A stretch of DNA of 64,000 bases from positions 248,001-312,000 of the forward strand of contig CAVVFJ010000001.1 in assembly GCA_963747425.1 (NCBI GenBank), in the 5' to 3' direction. The stretch's first letter is position 1, and each line of letters starts with the position of its first letter. A program made the position numbers and the translations under genes. The DNA comes from DASUPK01 sp963747425 (GTDB lineage Bacteria > Actinomycetota > Thermoleophilia > Solirubrobacterales > 70-9). Under the pieces are notes generated by a model. The model did not search any database. It saw only the letters and a program-made list of their open reading frames with translations, and was not told the origin of the DNA. Positions 38,373 through 46,926 of the stretch are shown here, piece by piece.

Positions 38373-39089
38373 CTCGCCGCCTCGCTTCCAGAACGGCTTG
38401 CCGCGGTCGCCCGCGAAGCGCTTTGCGGAGGCGTCCCTCTTGCCGTGCCGGTAGAAGAGCTTCGCCCAGACCGAGTGCGGCTTCGCGAGCCGGATGGCGC
38501 CCACCAAGCCCACCACCGGGACCAGGATGCTCCAGATCGCCATCCCGAACTTCTCCTTGGCCGCGTTGACCAGCGCGAGGATGACGCCGACCAGGCCGAT
38601 CGCTCCGACGACGGCCTGAACCACATCCGCGACTTCGGTGGTCAGATCGATCCAGCTCCGCAGGCTGATCAGCAGCACGCCCGACAGCGCCGCGGCGATC
38701 ACCACCGCGTCGATCGAGCGGCGCCCCTGCTGCGACCAGTAGACGTCCTTCAGGTTGAGCCAGAGGGCGAACTCGTCGAGGGTCAGCCCCGTGCCGACGC
38801 CGAACAGGACCGCGACGATGTCCCGCCATGGGTCGCCCGGGTGGATGGCCACGCCGATGTAGCCGTTGACCAGCAGCAGCAGGATCCCCCAGACCAGATG
38901 GTGGATGTGCGTCCCGCCAACCGAGACGTTGCCGGGCCACCAGCTCACCTGGGCGCGGATCATGTGCGCGCTCGTCCGGATGAAGCCGAACGAGACCAGG
39001 AACGAGATGAAGAAGAGGAATTGGGTCTCGCGCCCGGTGTCGACAATGCCGTCCCGGTAAGCGCTCGCCACGCTCCCGATTACGAGCAT
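38328..39089 (-). CDS. integral membrane protein with GTHIHH motif
   Basis: A 253-residue protein with about five membrane helices (FLFFISFLVSFGFI, LVWGILLLLVNGYIGV, IVAVLFGVGTGLTLDEFALWL, AVVIAAALSGVLLISL, VGAIGLVGVILALV). A conserved-looking GGTHIHHLVWG at about residues 56-66 and DEFALW could bind metal. The C-terminus is basic (KLFYRHGKRDASAKRFAGDRGK). The family is not recognised by name. The ATG at 39089 follows TAGCGT by 6 nt. Confidence 0.72.
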   Translation of the reverse strand: MLVIGSVASAYRDGIVDTGRETQFLFFISFLVSFGFIRTSAHMIRAQVSWWPGNVSVGGTHIHHLVWGILLLLVNGYIGVAIHPGDPWRDIVAVLFGVGTGLTLDEFALWLNLKDVYWSQQGRRSIDAVVIAAALSGVLLISLRSWIDLTTEVADVVQAVVGAIGLVGVILALVNAAKEKFGMAIWSILVPVVGLVGAIRLAKPHSVWAKLFYRHGKRDASAKRFAGDRGKPFWKRGGELLARLRLRRPVRGT

Positions 39090-39098
39090 GGTGGAACG

Positions 39099-39770
39099 CT
39101 ATGGGATCGAGCGGACCTGCTCGCAGCTCTTGGCGGTGTCTCTCCCACCGCCGCCGCGGCAGACGTCCCTGCCGCCCCCACCGATCAGCTTGTCTTTGCC
39201 TGCGCCTCCGACCAGGAGATCATCCCCGCCGCCCCCGACAATGGAGTCGGGTCCGCCGCCGCCGGCCAGCAGGTCCGGCAGCGCCCCGCCCACAAGCCGG
39301 TCACGTCCGGGGCCGCCCGATAGGGATCGGGGCCGCCCATCGATCACAGCCCCGACCATCGCGGTCAGGCCCGGATCCGCATCGAAGGTGTCATGACCAC
39401 CCCCGAGATTGCCCGCGATCGCCCCGATGTACCCGGCCGCGCAGCTCACCTCGGTCGCGCTCGTCTCGCCTGACTTGGCGTTGTCGAGGTCGCAGTTGGC
39501 GCCGCTGCCGTCAGGGTCTCCCAGCCCCTCGGGAGCGGTCAGCACGAGACGGCCGTTCGACGCGATTGAGGCGCTGATCCGGTTGTCGATCCGCCGCTGG
39601 TCGTTGATCGTCAGCACGTTGACCGCCGCCGACGCCCTCGCGCCGTGTCCGTGCACGGTCCAGACGGCGTCGGTCACGCTCGGCTGCGCCGAGGCTGCCG
39701 CCGGCGCCGCGACACAACCCGCGGCGAGCATGCTGAGGACGCACAGTGCCTTGCCTCTCCCTAGCTTCAT
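39099..39770 (-). CDS. secreted protein with RTX-like calcium-binding repeats
   Basis: A 223-residue exported protein: signal peptide (CVLSMLAAGCVAAPAAASAQP; cleavage near residue 29, with a possible lipobox at AAGC), a beta-rich middle with one Cys pair (GANCDLDNAKSGETSATEVSCAAG), then five or so GGxGxD nonapeptide-type repeats (SGGPGRDRLVGG, AGGGGPDSIVGG, VGGAGKDKLIGG, GGGGRDVCRGG) that would form a calcium-bound beta-roll. The ATG follows TAGGAT by 7 nt. Confidence 0.82.
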   Translation of the reverse strand: MKLGRGKALCVLSMLAAGCVAAPAAASAQPSVTDAVWTVHGHGARASAAVNVLTINDQRRIDNRISASIASNGRLVLTAPEGLGDPDGSGANCDLDNAKSGETSATEVSCAAGYIGAIAGNLGGGHDTFDADPGLTAMVGAVIDGRPRSLSGGPGRDRLVGGALPDLLAGGGGPDSIVGGGGDDLLVGGAGKDKLIGGGGRDVCRGGGGRDTAKSCEQVRSIP

Positions 39771-39827
39771 TTCATCGATCCTAACCCGGCTCCGGAGCGA
39801 TCAGAGCGCCCCGGCGGGCCCGATTTC

Positions 39828-40862
39828 CTAGGGGACGAGCACGACCTTGCCGATGTTGCGGCGCTCGGCGATGAACGTATGGGCCTCGCCCGCACGATCG
39901 AAGGGAAAGGCCTCCGCGATCACCGGATCGATCGAGATCGTGCCGGCGTCGAGCTCCCTGTTGAGCGCCTCGAGCACGCGATCGAGCCCTTCCCGGTCCT
40001 GCCAGGCGAGCATGTTGAGCCCGAAGATGCCCTTGTTCTCGCTCATCAGCTGGAGGCTCTTCCACCAGGGCACGGTCGCGAACGGCATCCGGGCCAGGCT
40101 GGCAAAGAGCTTCTTCATGTCCCGGCCTGTGCCGGTCGAGGCCTCGGAGAGCCCATACATGATCAGCCTGCCACCCTCGCGCAGCAGGCGATAGTCCTTG
40201 CGGAAGTTGGTCGGCCCGGTGGCGTCCATGATCACGTCGACGCCCTCCCCATCCGTGATCCGCCCGATCTCCTTCTCGAAATCCTGGTTGCGGTAGTCGA
40301 TCGCGTGCTGCACGCCCTGCTCGCGGATCGCGTCGTGCTTGGAGGCGGACGCGGTGCCGAAGATCTCGGCGCCACGGGAGCGGGCAATCTGAGTGGCGGA
40401 GATCCCGACACCGCCGGCGGCCGCGTGGATCAGCACCCGATCCCCCTCGCGCAGCCCGCCCATCATCACCAGCGCCACGTAGGAGGTCGAGTAGTTGACT
40501 GGGAACGCGGCGCCCTGCTCGTAGCTGAAGCCGTCCGGCAGCGGGAAGACCTGGTTCTCCGGGACCGTGACCATCGACGCCTGGCCCCCGAAGCGCGTGC
40601 CGGCCATCACCTTGTCGCCGGCCTTCACAGACTCGACCCCATCGCCCACGGACTCGACGTCGCCGGCGACCTCGTAACCGACGACGCAGGGTGGCTTGGG
40701 CGCCTCCGGATAGAGGCCGACGCGCGCCATCGTGTCGGCGAAGTTGATCCCCGCAGCCTTCACGTCGATGCGAACCTCGCCGGGGCCGACCGGTGGATCG
40801 GGGCGTTCCTGCACCTGGAGGACCTCGGGACCTCCATGGCCGGTGATCACGACCGCCCTCAT
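39828..40862 (-). CDS. quinone oxidoreductase-type medium-chain dehydrogenase/reductase
   Basis: A 344-residue zinc-independent MDR enzyme. Seen: VQERPDPPVGPGEVRIDVKAAGINFADTMARVG, VVGYEVAGDVESVG, FGGQASMVTVPENQVFPLP, VLIHAAAGGVGISATQIARSRGAEIFGTAS (NADPH site AxxGGVG), VIMDATGPTNF, and a C-terminal NIGKVVLVP. VAT1/quinone reductase-like. It follows serA by 9 bp in the same direction and is probably co-transcribed. Confidence 0.9.
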   Translation of the reverse strand: MRAVVITGHGGPEVLQVQERPDPPVGPGEVRIDVKAAGINFADTMARVGLYPEAPKPPCVVGYEVAGDVESVGDGVESVKAGDKVMAGTRFGGQASMVTVPENQVFPLPDGFSYEQGAAFPVNYSTSYVALVMMGGLREGDRVLIHAAAGGVGISATQIARSRGAEIFGTASASKHDAIREQGVQHAIDYRNQDFEKEIGRITDGEGVDVIMDATGPTNFRKDYRLLREGGRLIMYGLSEASTGTGRDMKKLFASLARMPFATVPWWKSLQLMSENKGIFGLNMLAWQDREGLDRVLEALNRELDAGTISIDPVIAEAFPFDRAGEAHTFIAERRNIGKVVLVP

Positions 40863-40871
40863 GGGTTGACC

Positions 40872-42452
40872 CTACAGCGAGACCGCGCGTCCGACCGAGA
40901 AGCCGTCCAGCTCGAGGATCCGGTCGATCGTGCCGGGGTTGACCGGGGCATCCGTGGTCAGCGCCATGACCGCCGTCTCGCCGTCGGGCTCGGCGCCGAC
41001 CGCGGCGGAGACGATGTTGACGCTCTCCTCGCCGAAGATCGTCCCGACCCGGCCGATCATTCCCGGCTGGTCGGTGTAGCGGAAGATCGCCAGGTGCTCG
41101 GCGAACGGGAGGTAGAAGTCCTCGCCCCAGACCCGCGCCAGGTAGGGGATGTTCCGGGGCCCAACGCCGGTGCCGGCGACCTCGACCACCTCGTCGCCCG
41201 CGTGAAGCCGCACGACGACGAGCTCCGTGAAGTCCTCCGAGGCGGCATCCCTGGTCTCGGTCAGCTCGATGCCCCGCTCCTCGGCCATGTGGGGACCGTT
41301 GACGAGGTTGACCGGCTCCTCCGTGTGGCCGGCGAGGATCCCGACGAGTGCGGCGATGCCGAGGATGCGCGTGTCCTGGTCAGCCAGGCGCCCCCTGAAC
41401 TCGACCTCCACCCGGTCGGGCGGGCCCTCCCCCAGCGCCTGCGCAAGGCGGCCGAGCTTCTCGCAGAGCGGCACGAACGGGGCGAGCTGCTCCATCACCT
41501 CGGGACGCACCGGGGCGATGTTGACCGCGGTGGTGACCACGCCGCCAGTGAGCGCGGCGGTCACCTGCTCGGCCGTGACGACACCCGCGCGGTCCTGCGC
41601 CTCTGCGGTCGACGCGCCGAGGTGGGGCGTGACCACCACGTCGTCACGGTCCAGCACGGGATGGCCGCCGAAGGGCTCCTCGGGGAAGACGTCGAGTGCC
41701 GCGCCGCCGAGCTTGCCCGACTCGAGGCCCTCGACGAGGGCGTCGAGGTCGATCAGCTCTCCGCGCGCGCAGTTGACGATCCGGGCGCCGTCGCGCATCT
41801 GCCCGATCGCCTCGGCGTCGATGAAGTTGACGGTCTCCTCGGTCTTCGGGAGGTGGAGCGTGATGAAGTCGGCGCGGGCGTAGAGCTCGGCGGGCTCGTC
41901 GACTCCCTCGGCGCCCAGCTCCCGGAAGCGCTCGGCCGTGACGAACTTGTCGTAGGCGACGACTTGCATGTCGAAGGCCTGGGCACGCGCGGCGACCAGC
42001 TGGCCGATCCGGCCGAAGCCGAGGACGCCAAGCGTCTTCCCGTAGAGCTCCGTCCCCTTGAAGCTGGCGCGCTCCCACTTGCCGCCGGACAGCGAGGCAT
42101 GCGCCTGCGGGATCTTCCGGCAGAGGGCGAGCATCAGGGCCATCGTGTGCTCGGCGGCGGCGATCGAGTTCGCCTCCGGCGCGTTCGCGACGACGATGCC
42201 GCGCTTGGTGGCTGCGTCCACGTCGACGTTGTCGACGCCGGTCCCAGCCCGCCCGATCACCTTGAGGCGCTCGGCGCGCTCGATCAGGTCCGGCGTGAGC
42301 TTGGTGGCGGATCGGATCAGGATGCCGTCGAACTCGCCGATCCTCTCGACCAGCTCGTCCCCGTCCCAGTCCAGGCCGAGCTCGACGTCGAAGCGCTCGC
42401 GCAACAGCTCGACGCCGGTGTCGGCGATCTTCTCCTTGACCAGGACCTTCAT
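40872..42452 (-). CDS. serA: D-3-phosphoglycerate dehydrogenase
   Basis: A 526-residue long-type PGDH, first step of serine synthesis. Seen: ILIRSATKLTPDLIERAERLKVIGRAGTGVDNVDVDAAT, the Rossmann GVLGFGRIGQLVAARAQAF, NCARGELIDLDAL, HLGASTAEAQDRAG, then an intervening allosteric domain (residues 320-440) and a C-terminal ACT domain (FRYTDQPGMIGRVGTIFGEESVNI). The ATG overlaps the serC stop as ATGA, so serC and serA are coupled. Confidence 0.95.
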   Translation of the reverse strand: MKVLVKEKIADTGVELLRERFDVELGLDWDGDELVERIGEFDGILIRSATKLTPDLIERAERLKVIGRAGTGVDNVDVDAATKRGIVVANAPEANSIAAAEHTMALMLALCRKIPQAHASLSGGKWERASFKGTELYGKTLGVLGFGRIGQLVAARAQAFDMQVVAYDKFVTAERFRELGAEGVDEPAELYARADFITLHLPKTEETVNFIDAEAIGQMRDGARIVNCARGELIDLDALVEGLESGKLGGAALDVFPEEPFGGHPVLDRDDVVVTPHLGASTAEAQDRAGVVTAEQVTAALTGGVVTTAVNIAPVRPEVMEQLAPFVPLCEKLGRLAQALGEGPPDRVEVEFRGRLADQDTRILGIAALVGILAGHTEEPVNLVNGPHMAEERGIELTETRDAASEDFTELVVVRLHAGDEVVEVAGTGVGPRNIPYLARVWGEDFYLPFAEHLAIFRYTDQPGMIGRVGTIFGEESVNIVSAAVGAEPDGETAVMALTTDAPVNPGTIDRILELDGFSVGRAVSL

Positions 42453-43586
42453 CGCCGCACGTCGTCCGCGTTCTCCAGCACCCAGTCGATACACGCGGTG
42501 AGCGCCTCGACGTCGCCCGGATCGACCGCCGGGAACATGCCGATCCGCAGCTGGTTGCGGCCCAGCTTCCGGTACGGCTCGGTGTCGACGATGCCGTTCG
42601 CCCGAAGCGTCCCCGCCAGGGCCGCGGCGTCGATCTCGTCCGCGAAGTCGATCGTTCCCACCACCAGCGACCGCTTTTCCGGATCGGCCACGAAGGGCGA
42701 AGCCATCTCCGATGCCTCCGCCCAGCCGTAGAGGTGGCGCGACGACGCAAGGCTGCGCGAGACTCCGAACTCGAGTCCGCCCCCATCCAGCAGCCAGTCG
42801 ATCTGATCCGCGAGCAGAAAGAGGGTTGCCACCGCCGGCGTGTTGTAGGTCTGGTCCTTGCGCGAGTTCTCGAGGGCGGTCGCGAGCGAGAGGGACGCGG
42901 GCTGCCAGCGGCCATCCAGCGCCGTCGAGCTGCTCGATGCGCCCGATCGCCGCCGGGCTCAGGATCGCCAGCCAGAGCCCGCCCTCCGCGGCGAAGGCCT
43001 TCTGGGGAGCGAAGTAGTACGCGTCGGTGTTCTCGATCTCGACCGGCAAGCCCCCGGCGCCCGAGGTGGCGTCGATCAGGACGAGGCTCTCCCCCAGGCC
43101 GTCGGGCCGTTCCACGGGAAGCATCACCCCGGTCGAGGTCTCGTTGTGTGCCCAGGCGATCACGTCCGCCTCCGGGTCGGCGGCCGGGGCCGGGGCGTCG
43201 CCGGGCTCGGCCTCGATCAGGATCGGGTCGGCCAGAAAGGGCGCGCCCGCCGTCGCCTTGGCGAACTTCGACGAGAACTCGCCGTAGGTCAGGTGCAGGG
43301 CCCGCTCGCGCACGATCGAGGTGGCGGCGGCGTCCCAGAAGGCGGTGGTGCCGCCGTTGCCCAGCGCGACCTCGTAGCCATCAGGGAGGTCGAAGAGCTC
43401 GCCGAGTCCCGCCCGGATCCGGGCGACGAGGTCCTTCACGGGCGCCTGCCGATGGGAGGTGCCGACCAGCTGGTTCTGGCTCGCCAGCTCGGCGAGCGCC
43501 TCGGGCCTCACCTTCGAGGGACCGCAGCCGAACCGGCCGTCGGCCGGCTTCAGGGCGTCGGGGATCTCAACAATCGTTCGTGTCAT
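42449..43586 (-). CDS. serC: phosphoserine aminotransferase, frame disrupted near 42914
   Basis: An actinobacterial-type SerC. The first 220 residues (MTRTIVEIPDALKPADGRFGCGPSKVRP split; GNGGTTAFWDAA, LTYGEFSSKFAKA, AWAHNETSTGVMLP, IDATSGAGGLPV, FAPQKAFAAEGGLWLAI with the PLP lysine) run to about 42925. The remainder (TYNTPAVATLFLLADQIDWLLDGGG, GMFPAVDPGDVEALTACIDWVLE) is in the next frame to the stop at 42449. Dropping one base near 42914 joins them as G-R-W-Q-P. Serine auxotrophy is not expected, so an assembly error is likely. The ATG at 43586 follows TACGCT by 6 nt. Confidence 0.85.
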
Positions 43587-43712
43587 CAATTCAGCGTATT
43601 AGGCGGTAACGCTGGACCGCCCGCCGTAGCGTCGGTTACTGTGGCTGGGCGCCCGAGGGGCCGGCTTCGCCGGGGGCGTGTAGATCCCCGAGACCTCGAC
43701 CTGGAGAGATAT

Positions 43713-44342
43713 ATGTACCCCATCAGCTACGACGCCGACCCTGCCCTGGAGGGCAGGAACCGGCTAACCAGTTTCTTCCGATACATCGTCGCGATCCCCT
43801 GGTTGATCGTCGCGAGCATCTACGGCTTCGTCGCCGAGATCGTCGCGGTGATCGCCTGGTTCGCGATCGTCTTCACCGGCAAGTATCCGGAGGGCCTCTA
43901 CAACTTCAATGCGGGCTACCTGCGGATGATCAGCAGGGTGTACGGATTCGAGTATCTGCTCAACGACGAGTGGCCGCCGTTCGGCGGTGACGATGACCCG
44001 AACTACCCGGTCCGCGTCGGCGTCCCGCCCCCGCTCGATGAGTACGACCGGCTCAAGACCGGGCTGCGCCTGATCATCGGGATCCCCGTTTGGCTGCTGG
44101 CCATCGTCCAGTCGATCATCCTGAGCGTCTGCGCGATCATCGCTTGGTTCGTGATCCTGTTCACCGGCAAGCTCCCGGAGGGCCTGTTCAACCCGATGCG
44201 CTCCGCGATCGCGTACCTGACCAGGGGAACCGGTTACTTCCTCCTGCTCACCGAGGACTACCCGCCGTTCTCGTATGAGGAGGGCGGCGCGACCCCGCCG
44301 GCCGAGCAGATCGGCAGCGAGTCCGAGACCCGCCAGGCCTAG
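43713..44342 (+). CDS. DUF4389 membrane protein, first of a pair
   Basis: A 209-residue protein with two similar halves, each with a pair of helices and the motif AWFAIVFTGKYPEGLYNFNAGYLR or AWFVILFTGKLPEGLFNP, typical of DUF4389. Four helices are predicted (FFRYIVAIPWLIVASIYGFVA, IVAVIAWFAIVF, IIGIPVWLLAIVQSIILS, CAIIAWFVILF). The aromatic LNDEWPPF and TEDYPPFSY follow each half. A Shine-Dalgarno-like GGAGAG precedes the ATG. The function is unknown. Confidence 0.82.
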   Translation: MYPISYDADPALEGRNRLTSFFRYIVAIPWLIVASIYGFVAEIVAVIAWFAIVFTGKYPEGLYNFNAGYLRMISRVYGFEYLLNDEWPPFGGDDDPNYPVRVGVPPPLDEYDRLKTGLRLIIGIPVWLLAIVQSIILSVCAIIAWFVILFTGKLPEGLFNPMRSAIAYLTRGTGYFLLLTEDYPPFSYEEGGATPPAEQIGSESETRQA

Positions 44343-44368
44343 GGGCAGGCAAGGCATTCGCTGGGATT

Positions 44369-44393
44369 GGGGCCCGGCCTCAGGCCGGGCCCC
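44369..44393 (+). terminator. perfect 12-bp hairpin between the two DUF4389 genes
   Basis: GGGGCCCGGCCT and AGGCCGGGCCCC are separated by one base. No T-tract follows, so partial termination or RNA stabilisation between the two genes is more likely than full termination. Confidence 0.5.
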
Positions 44394-44414
44394 AGCCAGC
44401 TCCAGGGAATCCAC

Positions 44415-44999
44415 ATGTATCCGGTCAAATATGAGGCGGACTACGCCGAGGAACGCAAGCGCTGGCGCACCGGCTTCCGCTTCATCGTCGCTATTCCGTG
44501 GCTGGTGCTAGGCAGCGCCTACGTGACCGCCGCCTTCATCGTCGCGTTCATGGCCTGGTTCGCGATCGTCTTCACCGGTCGATACCCGGAGAGCCTCTAC
44601 AACTTCAACGCCGGCGTCCTGCGCTTCATCGCTCGCTCCAACGCCTTCCTCTGGCTGCAGACCGACGAGTGGCCGCCGTTCGCCTTCGAGCAGGCGCCCG
44701 AGTATCCGATCCGAGCTCCGGTCGATCCCGTCCAGTCGCGCTATAGCCGCGCCAAGACCGGCTTCCGCCTGATCCTCGGATTCCCGGTGTTCTTCATGCT
44801 CTACTTGATCGGCTCGCTGTATCCGATCGCTGGGATGATCGCCTGGTTCCACATCGTGTTCACCGGTCGCACCTCGCCCGGGACGCACAACGCGCTCAAC
44901 TACGGGCTCGCCTACACCCTCCGTTCGAACGCCTATTTCCTGCTGATGACCGAGACCCTGCCGCCGATCTCCGCGCAGGATCCCGTGACCAGCGCCTGA
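44415..44999 (+). CDS. DUF4389 membrane protein, second of a pair
   Basis: A 194-residue paralog of the preceding gene. It begins identically (MYP-KYEADY), has RWRTGFRFIVAIPWLVLGSAYVTAAFIVAFMAWFAIVFTGRYPESLYNFNAGVLR split over two helices and repeats the module as MIAWFHIVFTGRTSPG. TDEWPPFAFEQ matches LNDEWPPF in the first copy. The two genes are 72 bp apart with a hairpin between them. Confidence 0.82.
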   Translation: MYPVKYEADYAEERKRWRTGFRFIVAIPWLVLGSAYVTAAFIVAFMAWFAIVFTGRYPESLYNFNAGVLRFIARSNAFLWLQTDEWPPFAFEQAPEYPIRAPVDPVQSRYSRAKTGFRLILGFPVFFMLYLIGSLYPIAGMIAWFHIVFTGRTSPGTHNALNYGLAYTLRSNAYFLLMTETLPPISAQDPVTSA

Positions 45000-45004
45000 G
45001 CGCG

Positions 45005-45418
45005 ATGGCGGACGGCGTGACGCGAGGCGAGGGCTGGGCGGCGGCACCCGACCTGGACGCGCTGGGCGAGGGCTATGGCTTCCGCAAGCTTCGGCGCGAG
45101 CTCGACGTCACCGAGTTCGGCGTCAACGTGATCACCATCCCGCCGGGCTACTCGACTGGCGGGCACTACCACGAGCGCCAGCAGGAGCTCTACTTCGTGC
45201 ACCGAGGGGCGATCGAGATGACCTTCGGCGACGGCGCGAAGGCGGAGCTGCGCGAGGGTGGCGCCGCGCGGGTCGACGCCGCGACCGTTCGCTCCGTGCG
45301 CAACCTGAGCGAGACGGAGGACGCGCAGTATCTGATCGTCGGCGCCGAGGCCGGATACGTCGGCCGCGACGCTCATGTGCCCGAGGGTGAGACGAACCCT
45401 CGCGGCCCCGGCTTCTAG
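45005..45418 (+). CDS. cupin-domain protein
   Basis: A 137-residue single cupin. Motif 1 is PPGYSTGGHYHERQQELYFVHRGAIEM, with HxH...E metal ligands; motif 2 is weaker (AARVDAATVRSVRNLSE) and lacks the usual second His, so metal binding may be partial. It starts 5 bp after the DUF4389 gene and is probably in the same operon. The substrate is unknown. Confidence 0.82.
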   Translation: MADGVTRGEGWAAAPDLDALGEGYGFRKLRRELDVTEFGVNVITIPPGYSTGGHYHERQQELYFVHRGAIEMTFGDGAKAELREGGAARVDAATVRSVRNLSETEDAQYLIVGAEAGYVGRDAHVPEGETNPRGPGF

Positions 45419-45453
45419 GCATTCGCCGCCCGGTCATCTAGCGTGTGTCTGGA

Positions 45454-45479
45454 ACCGGGCGCCACCCCTGACGCCCGGT
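45454..45479 (+). promoter_or_regulatory. 8-bp stem-loop in the DUF805 leader
   Basis: ACCGGGCG and CGCCCGGT are separated by 10 nt, between a TAGCGT -10-like box (45439-45444) and the Shine-Dalgarno of the DUF805 gene. Confidence 0.35.
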
Positions 45480-45499
45480 CACAAACGAGGGAGAAGAGC

Positions 45500-45877
45500 A
45501 TGACCTTTAGCGAAGCGGTGAAGGACGGCTTCGATCACTACACGAAGTTCGACGGCAGGGCCGGGAGACCGGCCTACTGGTGGTGGTTCCTGTTCGCGAT
45601 CCTGGTCGGGATCGGCGCCAACATCATCGACGCCATCATCGGCAGCTTCGGTGTGGTGAGCGGGCTCGCGGCGCTGGCGCTCCTGCTGCCGGGGCTCTCG
45701 GTCGCGATCCGCCGAATGCACGACATCAACCGGAGCGGCTGGTGGATCCTGATCTTCATCGTCCCGATCCTCGGGTTCATCCTCTGGCTCGTTTGGTTCC
45801 TGCGCGAGGGCGATCCGGGCGAGAATCGGTACGGGCCGCCTCCGGTGGCGGGAGTGCCGGCGCCGAGCGCCATCTGA
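45500..45877 (+). CDS. DUF805 family membrane protein
   Basis: A 125-residue protein. FDGRAGRPAYWWWFLFAILVGIGANIIDAI is the family-typical entry, then LAALALLLPGLSVAIRRMHDINRSGWWILIFIVPILGFILWLVWFLREGD (split), with RRMHDINRSGWW as the DUF805 hallmark. Four helices are predicted. The ATG at 45500 follows GAGGGAGAAG, a Shine-Dalgarno. The function is unknown. Confidence 0.88.
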   Translation: MTFSEAVKDGFDHYTKFDGRAGRPAYWWWFLFAILVGIGANIIDAIIGSFGVVSGLAALALLLPGLSVAIRRMHDINRSGWWILIFIVPILGFILWLVWFLREGDPGENRYGPPPVAGVPAPSAI

Positions 45878-45914
45878 GCACCTGCTGACAAGAGCGGGCG
45901 GTAAGAGCCTCCGG

Positions 45915-46913
45915 CTAGTCGTCGATCCAGGGCATCATCGACCGGAGGCTCTTGCCAACCTGCTCGACCTGTGAGCCGGCCGCCTCCTCCCGCATGCGCT
46001 GGAAGTTCTCCTGGCCGGCCTCGTTCTCTGCGATCCACTCCTTGGCGAACTCGCCTGACTGGATGTCGGCGAGGATCTTCTTCATCGCCTGACGGGTCTC
46101 GTCGGTGATCACCTTGGGGCCGCGGGTCATGTCGCCGTACTCGGCGGTGTTCGAGATCGAGTGGCGCATGCCCTGGATGCCGTGCTCGTACATCAGGTCG
46201 ACGATCAGCTTGAGCTCGTGCAGGCACTCGAAGTAGGCGAGGCGCGGGTCGTAGCCGGCCTCGACCAGGGTGTCGAATCCGGCGCGGACGAGCTCGGTGG
46301 CGCCGCCGCAGAGCACGGCCTGCTCGCCGAAGAGGTCGGTCTCGGCCTCGTCCTTGAAGGTGGTCTCGATGATCCCGGCGCGCCCGCCGCCGATTCCGCT
46401 CGCGTACGCCAGGACCTGGTCCCTGGCGGTGCCGGTGGCGTCCTGGTGCACGGCCATCAGGCAGGGGACGCCGGCGCCCTCGACGAACTCGCGGCGGACG
46501 AGGTGGCCCGGGCCCTTCGGGGCGACCATGCCGACGTCGACGCCGGGCGGCGGCTCGATCTGACCGAAGCGGATCGCGAAGCCGTGCGCGAACATCAGCA
46601 GGTTGCCGTCGGCGATCCCGTCGGAGATCTCCTCCCGCCAGATCTGGGCCTGCTTCTCGTCGGGCAGGAGGATCATCACCACGTCGCCCTTGCTCGCCGC
46701 GTCGGCGACGTCGAGAACCTCGAGGCCCTCTCCCTCAGCGTCGTCGCGGCTGGAGGAGTCCGGACGGAGCCCGACGACGACGTCGACGCCGGAGTCCTTC
46801 AGGTTGAGAGCGTGTGCGTGGCCCTGAGAGCCGTAGCCGAGGATCGCGACGGTCTTCCCCTCCAGGACGGAGAGGTCGGCGTCCTTGTCGTAGAGAACCT
46901 CGTCGGCGGCCAT
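45915..46913 (-). CDS. ilvC: ketol-acid reductoisomerase
   Basis: A 332-residue class I KARI, second common step of Val/Ile synthesis. Seen: VAILGYGSQGHAHALNLKDSG (NADPH-binding GxGxxG), VGLRPDSSSRDDAEGEG, MILLPDEKQAQIW, FAHGFAIRFGQIEPP, VGMVAPKGPGHLVRREF, SGIGGGRAGIIETTFKDEAETDLFGEQAVLCGG with metal-binding Asp/Glu, and MRHSISNTAEYGD. It lies 13 bp after menE, whose stop overlaps a TAGCAT box that may be its own promoter. Confidence 0.96.
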   Translation of the reverse strand: MAADEVLYDKDADLSVLEGKTVAILGYGSQGHAHALNLKDSGVDVVVGLRPDSSSRDDAEGEGLEVLDVADAASKGDVVMILLPDEKQAQIWREEISDGIADGNLLMFAHGFAIRFGQIEPPPGVDVGMVAPKGPGHLVRREFVEGAGVPCLMAVHQDATGTARDQVLAYASGIGGGRAGIIETTFKDEAETDLFGEQAVLCGGATELVRAGFDTLVEAGYDPRLAYFECLHELKLIVDLMYEHGIQGMRHSISNTAEYGDMTRGPKVITDETRQAMKKILADIQSGEFAKEWIAENEAGQENFQRMREEAAGSQVEQVGKSLRSMMPWIDD

Positions 46914-46926
46914 GCGGCGGCGGATG

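Noticed and set aside
39879..42731. 950-codon plus-strand frame opposite the quinone oxidoreductase and serA
   Set aside because: It spans two recognised minus-strand genes and has the composition of an antisense shadow.
40872..43589. A single 905-residue SerC-SerA fusion protein
   Set aside because: The middle part is nonsense sequence; the second half of SerC is in another frame and SerA has its own ATG overlapping the serC stop.
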